Assembly (NCBI RefSeq): GCF_012932145.1
Contig: NZ_MWOK01000001.1
Location: 203,166 to 267,165, forward strand
Direction: 5' to 3'
Length of the DNA stretch: 64,000 nt
Origin: Acidovorax sp. SRB_14
GTDB taxonomy: Bacteria > Pseudomonadota > Gammaproteobacteria > Burkholderiales > Burkholderiaceae_C
Shown here: positions 44,054 to 54,883 of the stretch, in pieces
How positions within the stretch are numbered: position 1 is the stretch's first letter
How the letters are laid out: each line of letters opens with the position of its first letter
The notes under the pieces: model-generated
The model's database searches: none
What the model was told of the DNA's origin: nothing
Seen by the model: the letters and a program-made list of their open reading frames with translations, nothing else
Program-made: the position numbers and the translations under genes

Positions 44054-46264
44054 GTGACCCAGCCCCCGACCACGGCCGAGCCTGCCTTCAGCCGCGCCCA
44101 CACGGCCGCTCCGGCGGCGTGCAGTCTCAGGCTGCCACGCGCGGGATTCTGGACGGCCTGGGCATGGCTGCTCGCCGCCACCGCCTCCAGCGGGGCCGCG
44201 GCGCAAGGCCAGAGCGCCGGCGCGGACACCGGCGCTCGTGCCGGCCCTGCCGCGCCCCAAGCGCCGGAGCCCGTGCTGGCGCCAGTGGAGGTGCGCGGTC
44301 AGGCCGCGGCGCAGCAGCGCTTTGACGCGGCCGCCAGCTTCAGCAGTGTGGACGTGGACCCGTTCACCGCCGCATCGCCGCTGGTCAACCTGTCCGAGCT
44401 GCTCGCCGGCCAGCCCGGCGTGGTGGCCTTGGACCGGCAGAACTATGCGCAGGACCTGCAGATCGCGGTGCGCGGCTTTGGCGCGCGCTCCACCTTTGGC
44501 GTGCGCGGCGTGCGCATCCTGGTCGATGGCATCCCGGCCACCATGCCCGATGGGCAGGGCCAGGCGGCCACCGCGCAGCTGCAGTCGGCCGCGCGCGTGG
44601 ACGTGCTGCGCGGGCCGCTGGCGCAGCTCTATGGCAACGCGGCCGGCGGCGTGCTGCAGGTGACCACGCGCGAGCCGCGCAGCGGCGGCGGCGCAGCGGC
44701 ATCAATGGCGGCGGGCTCTTTTGGGCAGCGGCTGGCGGATGCCTCGCTGGACTTTGGCGACCGCAGTCTCGGCGGGCTGGTCGATGTTTCGCATTTTTCC
44801 ACCGAGGGCTGGCGCGCGCACAGTGCGGCGCAGCGCACCCACCTGAACGGCAAACTCGTCGCCCGTCCCGACGGCGACACCACCGTCACGGCGCTGCTGA
44901 ACCTGTTCGACCAGCCGCACGCGCAAGATCCGCTCGGACTGGCACGCGCGCAGTTCGACGCCAACCCGCGCCAGGCGCCTGCCGAGGCGCGGCAGTTCGA
45001 CACACGCAAATCGGTCGCGCAGAACCAGCTCGGTCTGGTGATGGAGCGCCGTGTCAGCCCGGCCGACAGCCTGCGCCTGCGCGTCTACGGCGGCACGCGC
45101 CGCCTCGAGCAGTACCTGTCGTTCAGCGGCGACGCCGAGAGCAGCGCGGGCGGCGTGGTCGCGCTGGACCGCCGCTACCACGGCGCCGGCATCGCCTGGA
45201 ACCACAGCACCCGCCTGGCGTCCGGCCTGCCACTGACCTGGACGCTCGGCCTCGACGCGGACCGCCTCGCCGAAGACCGCCGCGGCTTCGTCAACCAGGA
45301 TGGCCAGGCCGGTGCACTGCGCCGCGACGAACGCGACCGCGCCGGCAACACCGACCTCTATGCCCAGGTGGACGCGCTGCTCTCGCCCACCTGGCGCGCG
45401 GTGGCGGGCCTGCGCACCAGCGCGGTGCGGCTGGCGGTGGCCGACCGCTACCGCACCGCCACCAACCCCGACGACAGCGGCGCGCGCCGCTGGCGCCAGA
45501 CCAGCCCGACGCTGGGCGTGGTCTGGAGCGCTTCCGAGCCACTGAACCTGTATGCCAATGTGGGCCGAGGGTTTGAAACGCCGACGCTGGCCGAGATGGC
45601 CTACAGCCTCGGCAATGCCGGGCCCAACTACACGCTACAGGCGTCGCGCAGCCGGCAGGCCGAGATCGGCGCCAAGTGGCAGGGCCCGGTGCACCGGATC
45701 GACGCCGCCTGGTTCGATGCGCGCAGCCGCGACGAGATCGTGCCCGCCGCCACGGTGAACGGCCGCACGGTCTACCAGAACGCCGACCGCGTGCGCCGCC
45801 GCGGCCTCGAGTTGGCGTGGAGCGCCCAGGCCCGCCCCTGGCGGCCCCAGCTGTCGTACACCTACCTCGACGCCTTTTTTGCCAGCCCCTATGCCGTGGC
45901 CGGCGGCGCCCCGGTGCCGGCCGGCAATCGCCTGCCCGGCACGGCGCGGCACGTCGCGCGGCTGGCGCTGGACCACACGTCCACCGCCGCGTGGCAGTGG
46001 GGCGGCGAGCTGACCTTGTCCGGCAAGGTGTTTGCCAACGACCTCAACACGGAGGCCGCCGCAGGTTTTGCGGTGCTGAGCCTGCGCGCGGGCTATGCGT
46101 TCTCTGCCGGTGCGTCCACGCGCTGGCAGGCCTGGGCGCGGCTGGACAACCTGCTGGACCGCCGCTACGCGGGTTCGCTCATCGTGAACGACGGCAACCA
46201 GCGCTTCTTCGAACCCGCGGCCGGCCGGCGCCTGATGGTGGGACTGCGCGCGCAGCTTTTCTGA
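44054..46264 (+). CDS. TonB-dependent outer-membrane receptor
   Basis: About 736 residues. Signal-like segment (FWTAWAWLLAATASSGAAAQ), plug domain (about 90-200, PLVNLSELLAGQPGVVALDR, RGFGARSTFGVRGVRILVDG, RGPLAQLYGNAAGGVLQVTT), then a 22-strand barrel ending in RRLMVGLRAQLF with a terminal Phe. No ATG lies near the signal: the first ATG in frame (43949) is inside sodC, so a GTG at 44054 is proposed. Substrate unknown; a siderophore, haem or cobalamin are options. The exbBD-type pair 7.5 kb away could energise it. Confidence 0.88.
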   Translation: MTQPPTTAEPAFSRAHTAAPAACSLRLPRAGFWTAWAWLLAATASSGAAAQGQSAGADTGARAGPAAPQAPEPVLAPVEVRGQAAAQQRFDAAASFSSVDVDPFTAASPLVNLSELLAGQPGVVALDRQNYAQDLQIAVRGFGARSTFGVRGVRILVDGIPATMPDGQGQAATAQLQSAARVDVLRGPLAQLYGNAAGGVLQVTTREPRSGGGAAASMAAGSFGQRLADASLDFGDRSLGGLVDVSHFSTEGWRAHSAAQRTHLNGKLVARPDGDTTVTALLNLFDQPHAQDPLGLARAQFDANPRQAPAEARQFDTRKSVAQNQLGLVMERRVSPADSLRLRVYGGTRRLEQYLSFSGDAESSAGGVVALDRRYHGAGIAWNHSTRLASGLPLTWTLGLDADRLAEDRRGFVNQDGQAGALRRDERDRAGNTDLYAQVDALLSPTWRAVAGLRTSAVRLAVADRYRTATNPDDSGARRWRQTSPTLGVVWSASEPLNLYANVGRGFETPTLAEMAYSLGNAGPNYTLQASRSRQAEIGAKWQGPVHRIDAAWFDARSRDEIVPAATVNGRTVYQNADRVRRRGLELAWSAQARPWRPQLSYTYLDAFFASPYAVAGGAPVPAGNRLPGTARHVARLALDHTSTAAWQWGGELTLSGKVFANDLNTEAAAGFAVLSLRAGYAFSAGASTRWQAWARLDNLLDRRYAGSLIVNDGNQRFFEPAAGRRLMVGLRAQLF

Positions 46265-46323
46265 TCCGGTGGCTGCGCTCCGCACGCGCGCCCCGGACCG
46301 CGCCGACCCCGCGGTGGCGGCAA

Positions 46324-46362
46324 CAAAAAAAAGCCCCTGTCCACAGAGGGAAGGAGCTTAAT
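46324..46362 (-). terminator. Rho-independent terminator of icd
   Basis: On the minus strand AGCTCC pairs with GGGGCT (one G-U) around an imperfect stem, followed by eight T (the A-run at 46325-46332). It lies about 35 bp after the icd stop. Confidence 0.65.
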
Positions 46363-46394
46363 TTTGGGGCGCCATGCGACGCCCAAAAACGCCA

Positions 46395-47654
46395 TCACAT
46401 GTGGTCGATCATGACCTGTCCGAAGCCCGAGCAGCTGACCTGCGTGGCGCCGTCCATCAGGCGCGCAAAGTCGTAGGTGACCTTCTTGCTGGCGATCGAC
46501 TTCTTCATCGCGCTGATGATCAGATCGGCAGCTGCAGTCCAGCCCATGTGGCGCAGCATCATCTCGGCCGAGAGGATTTCGGAGCCGGGATTCACATAGT
46601 CCTTGCCGGCGTACTTGGGCGCCGTGCCGTGCGTGGCCTCGAACATGGCGATGGTGTCGGACAGGTTGGCGCCCGGGGCGATGCCGATGCCCCCCACCTG
46701 CGCGGCGAGCGCGTCGGAGACGTAGTCGCCATTGAGGTTCAGCGTGGCGATCACCGAGTATTCGGCCGGGCGCAGCAGGATCTGCTGCAGGAAAGCGTCG
46801 GCGATGCTGTCCTTGACGGTGATTTCCTTGCCCGTCTTAGGGTTCTTGAACTTCATCCAGGGGCCGCCGTCGATCAGTTCGGCGCCGAACTCCTTGGCTG
46901 CCAGGCCGTAGGCCCAGTCCCGGAAGCCCCCTTCGGTGAACTTCATGATGTTGCCCTTGTGCACGATGGTCACGCTGGGCTTGTCGTTGTCGATGGCGTA
47001 CTGGATGGCCTTGCGCACCAGGCGCTCGGTGCCTTCGCGCGAGACGGGCTTGATACCGATGCCCGATGTGAGCGGAAAGCGGATCTTCTTGACGCCCATT
47101 TCCTCCTGCAGGAACTTGATGAGCTTCTTGGCCTTGTCGGACTCGGCTTCGAACTCGATGCCGGCGTAGATGTCTTCCGAGTTCTCGCGGAAGATCACCA
47201 TGTGGGTCTTGTGCGGCTCCTTGACGGGCGACGGCACGCCGTCGAAGTACTGGATGGGGCGCAGGCAGACGTAGAGGTCGAGTTCCTGGCGCAGGGCCAC
47301 GTTCAAAGAGCGGATGCCGCCGCCCACGGGCGTGGTCAGTGGGCCCTTGATCGACACGACATAGTCCTTGACGGCGTGCAGGGTTTCTTCGGGCAACCAG
47401 ACATCGGGGCCGTACACCTTGGTGGCCTTTTCGCCCGCGAAGACTTCCATCCAGTGGATCTTCTTCTGGCCGCCATAAGCCTTGGCCACCGCCGCATCCA
47501 CCACCTTGAGCATCACGGGCGTGATGTCACCGCCCGTGCCGTCGCCTTCGATGAAAGGGATGATGGGCTGGTCCGGCACGTTGAGCGACATGTCGGCGTT
47601 GACGGTGATTTTCTGGCCTTCGGTGGGCACCTGGATGTGCTGGTAGCTGGTCAT
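46395..47654 (-). CDS. icd: NADP-dependent isocitrate dehydrogenase, homodimeric type
   Basis: 419 residues. [56 protein letters not shown] (regulatory Ser region), and [19 protein letters not shown] are those of dimeric prokaryotic IDH. It turns isocitrate into 2-oxoglutarate in the TCA cycle. Start at 47654 (ATG) preferred to TTG at 47663. A second, monomeric IDH is encoded just 1.1 kb away. Confidence 0.97.
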   Translation of the reverse strand: MTSYQHIQVPTEGQKITVNADMSLNVPDQPIIPFIEGDGTGGDITPVMLKVVDAAVAKAYGGQKKIHWMEVFAGEKATKVYGPDVWLPEETLHAVKDYVVSIKGPLTTPVGGGIRSLNVALRQELDLYVCLRPIQYFDGVPSPVKEPHKTHMVIFRENSEDIYAGIEFEAESDKAKKLIKFLQEEMGVKKIRFPLTSGIGIKPVSREGTERLVRKAIQYAIDNDKPSVTIVHKGNIMKFTEGGFRDWAYGLAAKEFGAELIDGGPWMKFKNPKTGKEITVKDSIADAFLQQILLRPAEYSVIATLNLNGDYVSDALAAQVGGIGIAPGANLSDTIAMFEATHGTAPKYAGKDYVNPGSEILSAEMMLRHMGWTAAADLIISAMKKSIASKKVTYDFARLMDGATQVSCSGFGQVMIDHM

Positions 47655-47846
47655 GTGCGGCAAGTCTCCGATGAGGCTGAAAAGGCTTCAGCAGGTTGGA
47701 AAGAACTCTCTGGACGAATTGATTCTATCGACAAAAAAACGGCAAACCCTGTCAACGAGCGGGTATGGCCGCCGTTGTGGAAAGGCATCGGAAGCAATTC
47801 GCGACGCACTCTCTCCAACCCCACCTGTCTCCCCTTGAAGGCTTTT

Positions 47847-48065
47847 ATGAACAAGATTCTTGCTACCCTGATCGCTGGCCTGTTTGCCGCAGGTGCCTAC
47901 GCGCAAACGCCCGCTCCCGCCGCCCCTGTCACGCCGGCTCCGGCCAACGCCACGGCCGCCCCCGCTGCCACGCCCGCACCGGCCACCAAGGCAGCCAAAG
48001 CCAAGAGCAGCCACCACAAGAAAGTGGCCAAGAAAAAGGTCCACAAGACTGCCAAGGCAGCGTGA
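47847..48065 (+). CDS. Small secreted Ala/Pro- and Lys/His-rich protein
   Basis: 72 residues. Signal peptide (MNKILATLIAGLFAAGAYA), an Ala/Pro/Thr-rich middle, and a basic tail KSSHHKKVAKKKVHKTAKAA. After processing it would be a short, highly positive periplasmic peptide; similar acid-shock-like proteins occur in many proteobacteria. GAAGG ribosome site. Function unknown. The 192-bp gap from icd must carry both promoters. Confidence 0.75.
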   Translation: MNKILATLIAGLFAAGAYAQTPAPAAPVTPAPANATAAPAATPAPATKAAKAKSSHHKKVAKKKVHKTAKAA

Positions 48066-48197
48066 GCCTTGGCCGGCCAGGATCGCGCAGGCCAAGCGCC
48101 CGCCCTCGGTCCTGCGGCTTTTGCCTCAAAATCGCCCGCTTGCCGCGGGCTTTTTTGCGCCCGCCTGCCCCCTCCCCTTACGCCAGAGGCTTGACCG

Positions 48198-48686
48198 ATG
48201 ACTTCTTTGATCTGCCCTCCCCTCCAGCGCCCCCTGCTGGCCGCCGCCGCACTGGCGGCCGCGCTGGGCCTGGCCCATCCCGCCGCCTTGGCGCAAAACG
48301 GGCCACAGCTCAACCTGCAGCGCATCGAACTCACGGCCGGCATGCACCGCATCGAGGCCCAGGTGGCGAAGGCGTCGCAAGAGCGCCAGATCGGCCTGAT
48401 GAACCGCCCGAGCATGCCGCAGCACGAAGGCATGCTGTTCGTGTTCGAGCAGCCCGCCACGCAATGCTTCTGGATGAAGAACACGCTGCTGCCGCTCACG
48501 GCAGCCTTTGTGGCCGATGACGGCAGCATCGTGAACCTTGCCGACATGCAGCCGCAAACCGAGGATTCGCACTGCTCGCAAAAGCCCGTGCGGTATGTGC
48601 TCGAAATGAACCAGGGCTGGTTCGCCAAGAAGGGGCTCAAGGCCGGCAGCAGGCTCGGCGGCGCGCCTTTCTCTGCCCGTCCCTAG
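48198..48686 (+). CDS. DUF192 family exported protein
   Basis: 162 residues. Signal peptide (PLLAAAALAAALGLAHPAALAQ), then a DUF192 domain: RIEAQVAKASQERQIGLMNR, GMLFVFEQPATQCFWMKNTL, LPLTAAFVADDGSIVNLADM, KPVRYVLEMNQGWFAKKGLK. Exported soluble protein of unknown function. A long perfect hairpin follows the gene. Confidence 0.92.
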   Translation: MTSLICPPLQRPLLAAAALAAALGLAHPAALAQNGPQLNLQRIELTAGMHRIEAQVAKASQERQIGLMNRPSMPQHEGMLFVFEQPATQCFWMKNTLLPLTAAFVADDGSIVNLADMQPQTEDSHCSQKPVRYVLEMNQGWFAKKGLKAGSRLGGAPFSARP

Positions 48687-48696
48687 ACGCGCCAAC

Positions 48697-48740
48697 AACA
48701 AGGCCGATCCGCCCCGCAGGGTGGATCGGCCTTGTTCTCA
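48697..48740. terminator. Bidirectional terminator between DUF192 and monomeric icd genes
   Basis: A 14-bp perfect stem (AACAAGGCCGATCC at 48697-48710 with its complement at 48723-48736) and a 12-base loop. Stem ends are A/T-rich on both sides. It sits between convergent genes. Confidence 0.85.
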
Positions 48741-48800
48741 TGCCCTTCCGCCAGGCCCCGGGCGCTGCCCGAAGCCTGAGCGAAATTTTGGCGCAGGGAC

Positions 48801-51038
<2,238 letters not shown>

Positions 51039-51253
51039 CTCTTCTTTCAGGTAAGAAAAACAGGGGTCATGTTGCCGGCCTGCGTTCCGACGCACGTCGC
51101 TTGGCTGGACGGTATGGGATTTTGCTGGACGCCGCATGCCGATATCGGCGACTTTGCAAGCAGATATCACCATGCGAAATTCTACACCATTCAATGGCGA
51201 TTGACATCAAGTCTTCTATAAGACTGGCACTCCAGTCCCTTGGTGCACCCATG

Positions 51254-51285
51254 AAAAAAGGGCCCGAAGATCGCTCTTCGGGCCC
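51254..51285 (-). terminator. Rho-independent terminator of sodB
   Basis: An 11-bp perfect stem (GGGCCCGAAGA with its complement), a 4-base loop, and six T in the minus-strand direction. It lies about 45 bp after the sodB stop. Confidence 0.92.
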
Positions 51286-51330
51286 TTGTGCACGGCGGCC
51301 AGTGGCCCTGGCGCCGCAGCGCCACGGGAC

Positions 51331-51912
51331 TCAGGCGAAGTTGCCTTCGGCAAACTTCCAGTTCACCAGCTGGTCCAGGAAGGTCTGGACGAACTTCGGA
51401 CGCTGGTTGCGGTAGTCGATGTAGTAGGCATGCTCCCACACGTCCACCGTGAGCAGCGCCTTGTCGGCCGTGGTCAGCGGCGTGCCGGCTGCGCCGGTGT
51501 TGACGATGTCGACGCTGCCATCGTCTTTTTTCACGAGCCAGGTCCAGCCCGAGCCGAAGTTGCCGACGGCCGACTTCACGAACGCTTCCTTGAATGCGGC
51601 GTAGGAGCCGAACTTGGCGTTGATGGCGTCTGCCAGCGCGCCCGTGGGCTCACCGCCGCCTTGGGGGGCCATGCAGCTCCAGAAGAAGGTGTGGTTCCAG
51701 ATCTGCGCAGCGTTGTTGTAGATGCCGCCGCTGGATTTCTTGACGATCTCTTCGAGCGTCATCGCCTCGAATTCGGTGCCCTTTTGCAGGTTGTTGAGGT
51801 TGTCCACATAGGCCTTGTGGTGCTTGCCGTGGTGGTATTCCAGCGTTTCCTGGCTGTAGTGCGGGGCCAGGGCGTCGATGGCATAGGGCAGCGGGGGCAG
51901 GGTATGTTCCAT
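51331..51912 (-). CDS. sodB: Iron superoxide dismutase
   Basis: 193 residues. Metal ligands: His27 region [16 protein letters not shown], His in [14 protein letters not shown], and [24 protein letters not shown] and FFWSCM fit iron- rather than manganese-type enzymes. Cytoplasmic superoxide detoxification. Complements the periplasmic SodC in the same region. Ribosome site AAGGAA before the ATG. Confidence 0.96.
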   Translation of the reverse strand: MEHTLPPLPYAIDALAPHYSQETLEYHHGKHHKAYVDNLNNLQKGTEFEAMTLEEIVKKSSGGIYNNAAQIWNHTFFWSCMAPQGGGEPTGALADAINAKFGSYAAFKEAFVKSAVGNFGSGWTWLVKKDDGSVDIVNTGAAGTPLTTADKALLTVDVWEHAYYIDYRNQRPKFVQTFLDQLVNWKFAEGNFA

Positions 51913-52085
51913 GGTGGTTCCTTATGGTTTGAATGGAGGGCCGGGGCGCTGCGCAAGCGAGGGCGCCTGCGGCCAGCGAGCGCAGATTGTAGGAATTAAA
52001 CCCCTGTTCGGCTGTAGGCGTCCGGCTACTCCTACAAAACGGGGGTGATCCCGCGCGGCCGGGCCGCGCCCCGTGGGGTGGCGGT

Positions 52086-53411
52086 TCAGAGCAGCCGGCG
52101 CTGCGACACCGTGAGGTCCACCTTGCCATCGGCGAGCGTCGCCTGCAGCTGCGCCCCCAGCGGGGCCTGGCGCACGCTGGTGACGGCCGCGCCCTCGCTG
52201 TCGGTCAACAGGGCGTAGCCGCGCTGCAGCACCAGGCGCGGGTCGAGCAGCTGCAGGCGCAGCGCGGCGCGCTCCAGGCGCTGCTGGTGCTGGGCCAGGC
52301 GCTGCTGCAGTTTTACAGGCAAATCGGCCTCCAGCGCTTGCTGGTCATGCGCCAGGCGCTGCAATTTCAATAGCGCAGCATGGCGCATGCGCTGCGCCAG
52401 CCGCGCCAGCCGCTCGTGCTGGCGCCCGACCAGGCCCGAGGGCCGCCCCAGGCGCGCGCCGACCTGGTCCAGGCGCTGGTGGCGCTGGTCGATCTGGCGC
52501 TGCACCCCGTCCCGCAGCCGCCCGGCCAGCAGGTCCAGGGCGCCGAGCCAGACCTCGCGCGGCGGCGCCACGAGTTCGGCGGCGGCCGTGGGCGTGGGCG
52601 CGCGCAGGTCGGCGCAGAAGTCGGCGATGGTGAAGTCGGTCTCGTGCCCCACACCGCTGACCAGCGGCACCGGGCTTTGCACGATGGTGCGCGCGAGCGC
52701 CTCGTCGTTGAAGGCCCACAGGTCCTCGATGGCACCGCCGCCGCGCACCAGCAAGATCACGTCGATCGGCGGACTTTGCACCAAATCGGGCTCCAACCCT
52801 TGCCCAGTCTGCGCAAGCCGATACAGATTTGATAGCGCATTGCCCATCGACGCGGCCGCACCCGCGCCCTGCACCAGGGCCGGCACCAGCACCACCGGGA
52901 TGTGCGGCACGCGCCGGCGCAGCGCCGTCACCACGTCGTGCAGCGCCGCCGCTCCCGGCGAGGTCACCAGGCCGATGCCGCGCGGCAGCAGGGGCAGCGC
53001 GCGCTTGCGCGCGGCGTCGAACAGGCCCTCGCCCTCCAGCTTGGCCTTGAGGCGCAGGAACTGCTCGAACAAGGCGCCCTGCCCTGCGCGCTGCAGGCTC
53101 TCGACGACCAGCTGCAGGTCGCCCCGGGCCTCGTAGACGCCCAGGCGCCCGCGCAGCTCGACCAGCTCGCCGTCGCGTGGATGGAAGTCGAGCAGGCTGG
53201 CTGCGCGCTTGAACATGGCGCAGCGGATCTGCCCCTGCGCATCCTTGATGCTGAAATAGCAGTGCCCGCTGGAAGCGCGCGAAAAGCCGGTGATCTCGCC
53301 GCGCACGGCGACCGGGTTGAAGCGCGCCTGCAGAGCGTCCGAGACGGCGCGGCACAGCGCACCGACCTCCCAGATGCGGGGCGCAGCAGCTTGGGTGGAG
53401 GTTTCAAACAT
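52086..53411 (-). CDS. xseA: Exodeoxyribonuclease VII large subunit with in-frame repeat insertions
   Basis: 441 residues. N-terminal OB-fold (RGEITGFSRASSGHCYFSIKDAQGQIRCAMF), catalytic core RGIGLVTSPGAAALHDVVTA, VRGGGAIEDLWAFNDEALAR, VSGVGHETDFTIADFCADLR, and a coiled-coil C-terminus. It would degrade single-stranded DNA with XseB, which is elsewhere. Residues about 192-210 and 346-364 are encoded by two copies of the dispersed 54-bp repeat and resemble each other (SNLYRLAQTGQGLEPDL, LKLQRLAHDQQALEADL). The first adds about 14 residues relative to the E. coli protein just before the VRGGG motif. Confidence 0.95.
   Translation of the reverse strand: MFETSTQAAAPRIWEVGALCRAVSDALQARFNPVAVRGEITGFSRASSGHCYFSIKDAQGQIRCAMFKRAASLLDFHPRDGELVELRGRLGVYEARGDLQLVVESLQRAGQGALFEQFLRLKAKLEGEGLFDAARKRALPLLPRGIGLVTSPGAAALHDVVTALRRRVPHIPVVLVPALVQGAGAAASMGNALSNLYRLAQTGQGLEPDLVQSPPIDVILLVRGGGAIEDLWAFNDEALARTIVQSPVPLVSGVGHETDFTIADFCADLRAPTPTAAAELVAPPREVWLGALDLLAGRLRDGVQRQIDQRHQRLDQVGARLGRPSGLVGRQHERLARLAQRMRHAALLKLQRLAHDQQALEADLPVKLQQRLAQHQQRLERAALRLQLLDPRLVLQRGYALLTDSEGAAVTSVRQAPLGAQLQATLADGKVDLTVSQRRLL
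52321..52376 (+). repeat. Copy of the ~54-bp dispersed repeat inside xseA (coiled-coil part)
   Basis: AAATCGGCCTCCAGCGCTTG, then ATGCGCCAGGCGCTGCAATT and TCAATAGCG. About 70 percent identical to the second copy in the same gene. Read in frame on the minus strand it supplies LLKLQRLAHDQQALEADL. Confidence 0.8.
52783..52837 (+). repeat. Copy of the ~54-bp dispersed repeat inside xseA (catalytic part)
   Basis: AAATCGGGCTCCAACCCTTG, then TGCGCAAGCCGATACAGATT and TGATAGCG. Read in frame on the minus strand it supplies LSNLYRLAQTGQGLEPDL, in the loop before the VRGGG catalytic motif. Confidence 0.8.
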
Positions 53412-53760
53412 GGCGCTGGCGGCGGGCTTGCCGCATTTGCTGCGCTGCAGTACTCCACAGCGCAGCGCATGCCGACTGGCTCCACAATCGGGCCGATCGA
53501 TGGGCCTCAGGATCACACGAATACATACAAGCCATTGATTTATAAGAGTTTTTTGCTGTGCAAAATTTAATCAATCTGTTGCAATGTCGAATCGGCGCCG
53601 CTTTGCGCGGCTTGCACCCGCCTTTGTCCACAAAGTTATCCACAGATTTTGTGGGTGACCGCAGCCATCGGCACCCCTGTCTCGCCCGGGCCGTGTGCTG
53701 CTGGGCCCCTGGCAAGCTGGGCCATAATCGCTGCTTGCCCCACCCCGAGCGGAGAGAGAA
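53412..53760. other. Divergent intergenic region between xseA and exbB-like gene
   Basis: No gene is supported in this 349-bp stretch, which is AT-richer than the neighbours. It carries the promoters of both divergent genes, not placed with confidence, and a cluster of DnaA-box-like sequences at 53624-53658. Confidence 0.5.
53624..53658. promoter_or_regulatory. Cluster of DnaA-box-like sequences
   Basis: TTATCCACA (53636-53644) is an exact DnaA box. TTGTCCACA (53624-53632) differs at one base and an inverted, weaker match TGTGGGTGA lies at 53650-53658. Three boxes in 35 bp is unusual outside oriC or DnaA-controlled promoters. Confidence 0.6.
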
Positions 53761-54390
53761 TTGCTGTCGATCATACAAGCCGCAGGCTGGCCGATCTGGC
53801 CCCTGGTTGCCTGCTCCGTCCTGGCGATGGCGCTGATTTTTGAACGTTTCGTGGCCCTGAAACCCGCCCGCGTGGCCCCTGCCCAGCTGCTCGACGAGGC
53901 GATCTCCGTGTCGTCGGTGGCGCTTCCCGGCCCCGACGTGGTTGTCCAGCTGGCACAGAACTCGGCACTGGGCGAGGTGCTGGCCAGCGGCCTGCGCACG
54001 CTGCACGCCACGCCGCAGTGCAGCGAAAGCGATCTGCGCGCCGCCATGGAAGGCGCCGGCCGTGCGGTGGCCCACCGCCTGGAAAAGTCCCTGACCGCCC
54101 TGGCGACCATTGCCTCGGCCGCGCCGCTGCTCGGCCTGCTGGGCACGGTGATCGGCATGATCGAGATTTTCGGCTCACAGGCCGGCGCGGGCGGCCTGGG
54201 CAGCGGCAACCCGGCGCAGCTGGCGCACGGCATCTCGGTGGCGCTGTACAACACCGCCTTCGGCCTGATCGTGGCCATTCCGGCGCTGATCTTCTGGCGC
54301 TACTTCCGCAGCCGCGTCGACGCCTACCTGCTCACGCTGGAGCTGTCGAGCGAGACCTTCGTGCGCCACCTGGCGCGGCTGCGCAAATGA
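53761..54390 (+). CDS. exbB: MotA/TolQ/ExbB-type proton channel
   Basis: 209 residues. Three membrane segments (PIWPLVACSVLAMALIFERF; about 118-140; ISVALYNTAFGLIVAIPALI) with the family signature LEKSLTALATIASAAPLLGLLGTVIGMIEIF. Start is a TTG with GGAGAGAGAA just before it. Forms an ExbB/ExbD- or TolQ/TolR-like motor with the next gene. Its place before lpxK and kdsB suggests a general envelope role. Confidence 0.92.
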   Translation: MLSIIQAAGWPIWPLVACSVLAMALIFERFVALKPARVAPAQLLDEAISVSSVALPGPDVVVQLAQNSALGEVLASGLRTLHATPQCSESDLRAAMEGAGRAVAHRLEKSLTALATIASAAPLLGLLGTVIGMIEIFGSQAGAGGLGSGNPAQLAHGISVALYNTAFGLIVAIPALIFWRYFRSRVDAYLLTLELSSETFVRHLARLRK

Positions 54391-54442
54391 GCGGGGACCG
54401 CGGCTGCGGCGCCGCCGGCCCCCGGACTGCCCGGAGGCCACG

Positions 54443-54877
54443 ATGAACTTCCGCCCGCGCCAACGCGACGAGCCCGAGATCAACCTGATCCCGTTCATCG
54501 ACGTGCTGCTGGTCATCCTCATCTTCCTGATGCTGACCACCACCTACAGCAAGTTCACCGAATTGCAGCTCACGCTGCCCGTGGCCGACGCCGAGCAGCA
54601 GCGCGACCACCCCAAGGAGGTCGTCGTCGCCGTCGCCGCCGATGGCCGCTACGTGGTGAACAAGGCCGGCATCGAGGGCAAGAGCGTGGACGCGCTGGCC
54701 ACGGCCCTGCGCGCGGCCGCCCAGGCCGGCCCGGGCAGTGTGGTCATCATCAGCGCCGACGCCATGGCGCCGCACCAAGCCGTGGTGAGCGTGATGGAGG
54801 CGGCACGCCGCGTCGGCCTCACGCAGATCACCTTCGCCACCCAGTCGTCCGCGCGCGCGGGCGCTGGCAAATCCTAG
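54443..54877 (+). CDS. exbD: ExbD/TolR-type motor partner
   Basis: 144 residues. Cytosolic start, then PEINLIPFIDVLLVILIFLM, a helix with the critical Asp, and a periplasmic ExbD domain (about 45-135). It couples proton flow in the ExbB-type channel to TonB- or Tol-like work. Ribosome site GGAGG. Six base pairs before lpxK. Confidence 0.95.
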   Translation: MNFRPRQRDEPEINLIPFIDVLLVILIFLMLTTTYSKFTELQLTLPVADAEQQRDHPKEVVVAVAADGRYVVNKAGIEGKSVDALATALRAAAQAGPGSVVIISADAMAPHQAVVSVMEAARRVGLTQITFATQSSARAGAGKS

Positions 54878-54883
54878 CTCCCC

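Noticed and set aside
53624-53658. Replication origin
   Set aside because: Only three DnaA-like boxes, no AT-rich unwinding region and none of the usual origin-flanking genes (dnaA, dnaN, gidA).
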